From the NCBI GenBank assembly GCA_031264715.1, contig JAISDP010000202.1, positions 1-17,345 on the forward strand: 17,345 nt of DNA, written 5' to 3'. Of this stretch, positions 13,433-17,345 are shown piece by piece (the stretch's first letter is position 1; the number at the start of each line of letters is the position of its first letter). The notes below the pieces were generated by a model. That model worked only from the letters and a program-made list of their open reading frames with translations. It was not told the origin of the DNA and made no database searches. A program made the position numbers and the translations under genes. Origin of the DNA: Bacteroidales bacterium. Lineage in GTDB: Bacteria; Bacteroidota; Bacteroidia; Bacteroidales; UBA4181.

Positions 13433-14197
13433 TCAGTAACGGATATATTTCTGGATATCCTTGCGGGGCAAGAATAATTCAATGACGCCTGAAGCGTATG
13501 GGGCAATCTCGTAGGGTTGATAAAAGAAATATATTCCGTTGGCTGTAAAAGCAAAACTTTTGCTGAGTACGAACTTATTGTTTTCGAAGAAATATTTTCC
13601 ATCAAACGATTCATCTTTCGCAAGATTTTGCTGTTTGCGGAAATGAGTTTCGGCAACAGCCAGCAGATCGGCTTCTTTGGATATTAATCGGTCGCAGGTA
13701 ATTTCTTCACCCGTCTTTTTGTCGAAATTGATGCAATACACACCATTCATGCCATGCGCACCCTGCTGGTAAGTATAGAACCTGTAAGACAGCGACAACA
13801 GTTTGGCGTTCTGATACTGTATACTGTCCGGGCTTACATAAAGTTCAAAAGCACGCGCGGACAACTGGTCGGGACTGGTTTCACGCTGAGCACGCTTTAT
13901 GAAAGCATTCATGTCAGCATCAGCCACATCAGATATATTCTGCGACGATGTTGATTGATTGGGAAACAATCCTTTTAACCATTTTTCGGTGATCTGCCCG
14001 ATAGCAGTCTGCAGGTTTTCGGGCCCTGCTACAGGATTCAGGTAATCAATTTCGACTATGTAACGAATGGTGGTATCGTTCACTAATTCGTTGGCATGCT
14101 TCATGATTTCAATATTCTCGTAACTCACATCTGTACGATGTGTGCATTGTGAAAACAAAAAGACGAGCATCAAGCTTGTGGAAAAAACAGATTTCAT
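13433..14197 (-). CDS. DUF3298 (RsiV-like fold) probable lipoprotein
   Basis: The 254-residue protein has the C-terminal DUF3298 pattern: LSLSYRFYTYQQGAHGMNGVYCINFDKKTGEEI (about 133-165), a region of charged helices, then GIYFFYQPYEIAPYASGVIELFLP (about 222-245) and the end KYIRY. The same fold forms the extracellular part of the anti-sigma factor RsiV, but no transmembrane helix or sigma factor gene is present, so a regulator role is not supported. The N-terminus MKSVFSTSLMLVFLFSQC has a hydrophobic signal and Cys18, a loose lipobox. It is probably an envelope-anchored protein of unknown function. It is read leftward, 138 bases downstream of the TlpA-like gene. Confidence 0.8.
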   Translation of the reverse strand: MKSVFSTSLMLVFLFSQCTHRTDVSYENIEIMKHANELVNDTTIRYIVEIDYLNPVAGPENLQTAIGQITEKWLKGLFPNQSTSSQNISDVADADMNAFIKRAQRETSPDQLSARAFELYVSPDSIQYQNAKLLSLSYRFYTYQQGAHGMNGVYCINFDKKTGEEITCDRLISKEADLLAVAETHFRKQQNLAKDESFDGKYFFENNKFVLSKSFAFTANGIYFFYQPYEIAPYASGVIELFLPRKDIQKYIRY

Positions 14198-14335
14198 GAT
14201 ATTATTAAAATTTAAAATTTAAAAATTGAACTGATGCTACAACAATTCAAACTTGTATTAGTTGATTTTATCATGAAACAAATTATTTATCATTCTCAAA
14301 ATGTCTATGGTTTGGAGAAATACCGCGTTACACAG

Positions 14336-15844
14336 TTATAAATCCGGTCCAAAGCGTTTATCGGTATTTTTTGGCGCCTCAATCCAGCCCTTTTGGATAT
14401 ATTCCTGCCACAACCCTTTGCCATTCAATTCGAGCCACAAAGTCCGCTCAAGGTTATCGCTGGCAGCGGGAGCCGGAGACAGTACCAGCTTGCCTTCGGG
14501 ATTGATGAGGTAACAGGCGGGAAAAATGCGGACATCATATTTTTTCAGGATATCGGGATCATTGGCAAAGTGCAGGAAATCCCACTGATAACCGTTCTTT
14601 TTCCGGAAATTGCGCATGCTGGACAAACGGTCGTCAACCGACACGATAATAATTTGCAGCCATTTACCGTGATCCCTGTACAGTTTTTCCAGCAGTTCGT
14701 ACTGGCTCAGGCATACATAGTTTTGCGTGGTACAGAACATCAGGTAAACATATTTGCCCCTGTAATTCTGCAAGGCTACCAATACACTGTCCTGATTGTA
14801 TAACGAAAAAGCAGGCGGTTCGAAACCACGCAGCAGTTTGGTAACTTTCTCCCGGATTTCGCTGGCTAATTCCCTGTGCCTCTCTATTTTTGTCTGCACT
14901 ATGGCCGAATCGAGCAGGCGGAGTAATGACTGCCTCGAAAAACGGTCGGAATAGAACTCATCATAAATATTTTTCAGTACCACCAGTTCGCAAAGACTGT
15001 CGGCGGGTAATATGCCATCCTGCATGAGAAGCTGTTTCAACCCGTTGAAACTTGCCTGCCTGTTGATAACGTCATAAATGGCATCGCCGGTACGCCCGAA
15101 ATACATGAAATACTTGTCGTAAGTAGTATTGAAAAGCTCCATGTAGGCTTCGTTGTCGTACAGTATCTGTTTTTCTGCAAAATAAGTGTTCGAAATGTAC
15201 TTCACCCCGTTGCGCTGTGCAACATAGTACAGCATCCCCGAACGGGAGAAGGCATAATCGTCGTAATAGCGGTTGCCCGTGTGGGGAAGTTCTTCACGGA
15301 AGGCGTTGATGGCTGAATCAAGATGGCTTGCGGGACGCTTGCGGGCTGCATCCATGGCTAACTGGTCGTAAAACGGGTTGAATGCTGCATCAAACCGGTT
15401 GACCAGCAGGTTCAGTTCTTTCTCGGGAGCAATCTCCTGGCCCCTGTTGTTTTTGGCCGACAATATGTTCATATAAACCGTTACTTCCTCGAAAAAAGGG
15501 CTTGCCTCTTCCTCGGGTGATTTGTCGGTACGCGGCGGCAGCTCCACTTCGTAGCTGAAACCGGGCTCAACAAAGAACCGGGCATGGAAAACGCCAAGAC
15601 AGGTGTAGACCAGCCGGACGTTACGGCAAGGAAAGCTGGCGGTAAAGTTGCCATTGGCGGCCACAATACATTCGCCCGATTTAACCTCGCTGTTGCAGAA
15701 GTAATTGTCGATAGAATAAAAAACCAGTTTACAGCCGGCATAGGCAGGATCATTGCCCGAAACAGTAACATTTTGTGCTGCCAGCTGGTTGACCGTCACA
15801 AAAATCAGCGCCAGGGACAGGATGTCTTTGATTTGTTGTCGCAT
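14336..15844 (-). CDS. Exported TlpA-like thioredoxin-fold protein with degenerate active site
   Basis: The 502-residue protein starts with the signal peptide MRQQIKDILSLALIFVTVNQ ending in LAAQ (cleavage near residue 24). A beta-rich N-terminal region (about 25-105) and a helical middle (about 115-335) precede a C-terminal thioredoxin-like domain (about 340-475): PPAFSLYNQDSVLVALQNYRG, then YVYLMFCTTQNYVC (366-378), IIVSVDD and the cis-proline RIFPACYLI (Pro442). In TlpA proteins the strand end is followed by WCxxC. Here the matching residues are Asn375-Tyr-Val-Cys378, so the first active-site Cys is lost; Cys371 is an extra Cys four places earlier. It is therefore unlikely to be a normal dithiol reductase. 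An in-frame ATG at 15883 would add 13 residues ahead of the signal peptide and is rejected. Confidence 0.85.
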   Translation of the reverse strand: MRQQIKDILSLALIFVTVNQLAAQNVTVSGNDPAYAGCKLVFYSIDNYFCNSEVKSGECIVAANGNFTASFPCRNVRLVYTCLGVFHARFFVEPGFSYEVELPPRTDKSPEEEASPFFEEVTVYMNILSAKNNRGQEIAPEKELNLLVNRFDAAFNPFYDQLAMDAARKRPASHLDSAINAFREELPHTGNRYYDDYAFSRSGMLYYVAQRNGVKYISNTYFAEKQILYDNEAYMELFNTTYDKYFMYFGRTGDAIYDVINRQASFNGLKQLLMQDGILPADSLCELVVLKNIYDEFYSDRFSRQSLLRLLDSAIVQTKIERHRELASEIREKVTKLLRGFEPPAFSLYNQDSVLVALQNYRGKYVYLMFCTTQNYVCLSQYELLEKLYRDHGKWLQIIIVSVDDRLSSMRNFRKKNGYQWDFLHFANDPDILKKYDVRIFPACYLINPEGKLVLSPAPAASDNLERTLWLELNGKGLWQEYIQKGWIEAPKNTDKRFGPDL

Positions 15845-15856
15845 GATGGATGATTT
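15825..15856. repeat. 32-base direct repeat, copy A (TlpA-like gene start)
   Basis: This stretch matches 16794-16825 at 30 of 32 positions. Read on the minus strand it carries 12 bases of leader, the ATG at 15844-15842 and the first six codons plus two bases of the TlpA-like gene. The two copies bracket the FkbM gene. Confidence 0.85.
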
Positions 15857-15892
15857 AATGGCCCGATATATTGTAGCATACACAAATTTTCA

Positions 15893-16750
15893 TCATAGAT
15901 TTACCTTTCTTCGATGTCCGCTCTTCGACGAAGCTAAAAAATAACGTGGCGGTTCATAATGGTTTGCAGGAGTATAAGGTCCCTCAAAATGATTCCCGAT
16001 CAAATCTTCTCTGACAAAAAAAGCATTGACTCCCGAAAAACAACATGCTACTAATTGATACCCTTTCTTTAATCCCAATTGATATAATGACTCCAAACTT
16101 GCCCCGAAATTACTTGTCCTATCCCATGCAGCATTTGGATCATAAGGAACAATAAAATCACAACCCGGTCTGAAAACAGCATTGTACTCTATAATCACAA
16201 CCCTCGGACGGTAAGAATGAATTGCATTCCACACATGGTAATCGTTCCTGTCGATATCTATCGATAAAAGATCAAACTCTTCCGGAACATCAGCCTCTCT
16301 GAACAGATTTTCGATATTTTCAACAGTGACGAACCGACAAGCTATTTTTAATCGATTTGAGGAAATCGCTTTTGAAAAACTCCGTTTAACAGCTCCTGTG
16401 TGTTTTTGGCTACCATCTATCCAATAGCCTTCCCATCCTTGATATAATAAATAGGTAGTGTTTGTTTCAACGCCGGTTTCAACCCCAAACTCAACAAAGA
16501 ATCGATTGGTAGTACCGATTCTTTTAAAAATTTCTTCAATAATTCCATCTTCACCATTCTGTGAAAAAGCTTGAAATTCATATCGGTTCAATTTATTTGG
16601 CTGCTGATATTTCTCATTACCGTACAAATTCCTCTGCAGGTAATCATCCATGAAGGCAGGATGTAAACTACTTGTTTTCAGAACTGATACGATGTATTGT
16701 TTTGCCCTGCTACAGGGACCTGCTATAAATCTATTGATTGTGGTTCTCAT
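15893..16750 (-). CDS. FkbM-type SAM-dependent methyltransferase
   Basis: The 285-residue protein shows a Rossmann methyltransferase core: FFVEFGVETGVETNTTYLLY (84-103, SAM-binding motif I region), GYWIDGSQ (108-115), EEFDLLSIDIDRNDYHVWNAI (157-177) and RPRVVIIEYNAVFRP (181-195). This 'LLSIDIDGNDY... RPRVVIIEYN' arrangement is that of FkbM-like enzymes often found in sugar or surface-polysaccharide clusters. The methyl acceptor is unknown and no glycan genes are adjacent. The gene is visibly more AT-rich than relA, hisA or the TlpA-like gene, which suggests transfer. It sits between the two copies of a 32-base direct repeat. A -7 box (TACTTTTG) lies 84 bases upstream. Confidence 0.85.
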   Translation of the reverse strand: MRTTINRFIAGPCSRAKQYIVSVLKTSSLHPAFMDDYLQRNLYGNEKYQQPNKLNRYEFQAFSQNGEDGIIEEIFKRIGTTNRFFVEFGVETGVETNTTYLLYQGWEGYWIDGSQKHTGAVKRSFSKAISSNRLKIACRFVTVENIENLFREADVPEEFDLLSIDIDRNDYHVWNAIHSYRPRVVIIEYNAVFRPGCDFIVPYDPNAAWDRTSNFGASLESLYQLGLKKGYQLVACCFSGVNAFFVREDLIGNHFEGPYTPANHYEPPRYFLASSKSGHRRKVNL

Positions 16751-16777
16751 TGCTTTTATATGGTTAAGTTCGTCATA

Positions 16778-16813
16778 TCACGATAAGATTATATCTTTGA
16801 TTTGTCGTCGCAT
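16778..16813 (-). pseudogene. 11-codon remnant or leader: duplicated start of the TlpA-like gene
   Basis: On the minus strand this reads MRRQIKDIILS then TGA. It matches the first residues of the TlpA-like protein (MRQQIKDILSL) and shares its upstream leader bases. It ends 27 bases before the FkbM ATG. It may be the stump of a second TlpA-like gene, or a translated leader peptide. Confidence 0.5.
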
Positions 16814-16825
16814 AATGGATGATTT
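16794..16825. repeat. 32-base direct repeat, copy B (upstream of FkbM)
   Basis: It is the second copy of the repeat at 15825-15856, in the same orientation, with differences only at 16806 (C for T) and 16814 (A for G). It contains the start codon of the 11-codon remnant. Confidence 0.85.
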
Positions 16826-16833
16826 GGTATCCG

Positions 16834-16841
16834 CAAAAGTA
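16834..16841 (-). promoter_or_regulatory. -7 promoter box upstream of the remnant and FkbM
   Basis: On the minus strand 16841-16834 reads TACTTTTG, an exact TAnnTTTG match. It lies 20 bases before the start of the 11-codon remnant. No clear -33 element is seen. Confidence 0.4.
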
Positions 16842-16911
16842 TGAAAAAACAGGGAATGAATTCTCTGCGGATAAATTAAAATGTACCATAATTTATAAGA
16901 CTTTTGCGTTT

Positions 16912-17026
16912 ATGGCACGTTATCTTGATCCGAAAAATGATTTACGCATCTTCGGCGAACATCCCGATCTGCTGAACGGCCGCTCTTCTTGCCGAAATTG
17001 CACGATTAAAGCAAAACGGGAAATAA
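16912..17026 (+). pseudogene. Internally deleted remnant of an Rpn/PD-(D/E)XK (PDDEXK_2) family gene
   Basis: The frame opens with MARYLDPKND then RIFGEHPDLL. This is the N-terminus of the Rpn/PDDEXK_2 'nuclease-transposase' family (usually MARYLDPKNDLTFK followed by RIFGEHPDLL), with three residues (TFK) missing. After about 16973 the homology stops in this frame. In the next frame AALLAEIARLKQNGK then TAA (to 17026) resembles the coiled-coil C-terminal tail of the same family. The nuclease centre is absent, so the N-terminus has been joined to the C-terminus by a large out-of-frame deletion. The first frame stays open to 17052, but nothing there looks like protein. Confidence 0.65.
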
Positions 17027-17049
17027 ATATTCGAAAAATAATTAATTCA

Positions 17050-17057
17050 TAACTTTG
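17050..17057 (+). promoter_or_regulatory. -7 promoter box of the PD-(D/E)XK gene at the right edge
   Basis: TAACTTTG is an exact TAnnTTTG match, 31 bases before the ATG at 17089. No -33 TTG is evident at normal spacing. Confidence 0.45.
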
Positions 17058-17088
17058 AGGTCTTGAATATCATCAAAAACAGAGATCA

Positions 17089-17345
17089 ATGACGAGTGCA
17101 GAGGGACAGAACCCAACATCAGTAAAACCGTTTATCATCGCCAATCCGATATACGACACGGTGTTTAAAAAGTTGATGGAGAATCAGAGGATTGCCGTAT
17201 TCTTTCTCAGTACCATACTCGAATGTCCTGTAACGGAAGTCAATGTTCTTCCACAGGAGTTTACCTATAAAAAGGAAACGGACAAAGACGACGGAATCGT
17301 TCCGTATTCGATCTTCCGGGTCGATTTTATAGCCACTGTCCGTGG
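17089..17345 (+). CDS. PD-(D/E)XK nuclease family protein, N-terminal part (runs off the window)
   Basis: Eighty-five codons are open to the window edge. The segment FIIANPIYDTVFKKLMENQR, then IAVFFLSTILECPVTEVNVLPQEFT and SIFRVDFIATVR, matches a large Bacteroidota family usually annotated as PD-(D/E)XK nuclease or Rpn-like protein ('IANPIYDxVFKYLMED... LFRIDFxAxI'). FRVDF contains the expected first catalytic Asp. The remaining catalytic residues lie beyond the edge. The start is the first in-frame ATG and is preceded by a promoter box. These proteins occur in many copies in Bacteroidota genomes and are thought to be DNA-cutting or recombination-promoting, but the role of this one is unknown. 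Confidence 0.8.
   Translation, partial: MTSAEGQNPTSVKPFIIANPIYDTVFKKLMENQRIAVFFLSTILECPVTEVNVLPQEFTYKKETDKDDGIVPYSIFRVDFIATVR

Noticed and set aside
16819..17052. 77-codon plus-strand open frame treated as one gene
   Set aside because: Only the part from 16912 resembles a known protein, and it loses homology after about 20 residues. It is better explained as a pseudogene remnant with an upstream chance extension.

Overview
The window looks like a chromosomal segment of a Bacteroidota bacterium, most likely order Bacteroidales. The protein families fit: DUF2851, a TlpA-like thioredoxin-fold protein, a DUF3298 protein, RelA without a working hydrolase motif, and a PD-(D/E)XK nuclease of a type common in that phylum. 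So does the regulatory DNA, with repeated matches to the Bacteroidota promoter pattern (TTG or TTTG, 19-20 bases, TAnnTTTG) and almost no Shine-Dalgarno sites. No rRNA, tRNA, CRISPR array or complete insertion sequence was seen.

Layout. Positions 1-69 hold the start of a leftward XRE-type regulator with its own promoter and TGTCA repeats. About 590 bases without a recognisable gene follow. A rightward housekeeping block then runs from 656 to 8675: relA-like (p)ppGpp synthase, DUF2851 protein overlapping birA (biotin ligase), a conserved unknown protein, the ribosomal operon rpsF-rpsR-rplI closed by a strong terminator, and an aspartate kinase that resembles the ectoine-type subfamily. A leftward pair follows: hisA, convergent with the aspartate kinase, and a GH43 lipoprotein glycosidase. 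The divergent rightward operon grpE-dnaJ-maoC-like lies at 10886-13235. From 13433 to 16750 three leftward genes follow: a DUF3298 lipoprotein, a TlpA-like exported protein with a degenerate redox site, and an AT-rich FkbM-type methyltransferase. The right end holds a decayed fragment of one Rpn/PD-(D/E)XK gene and the 5' part of another PD-(D/E)XK gene that runs off the window.

Most coding content is ordinary core metabolism, translation and chaperone function. The unusual signals are between and around genes. (1) rpsR (bS18) and rplI have strong AAAGGAGG Shine-Dalgarno sites, each exactly 8 bases before the ATG, in a genome where other genes lack them. (2) Two gene-free regions, 9481-9556 and 13265-13406, share a nested inverted-repeat design built from AATAAGGT/ACCTTATT. 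(3) The FkbM gene is bracketed by a 32-base direct repeat that contains the translation start of the TlpA-like gene, so a mini-ORF is left upstream of FkbM. (4) The fragment at 16912-17026 joins the N-terminal and C-terminal ends of an Rpn-like protein with the middle missing. I do not see a complete new defence or mobile system here. The best leads are the intergenic repeat family and the Shine-Dalgarno exception in the bS6/bS18 operon.
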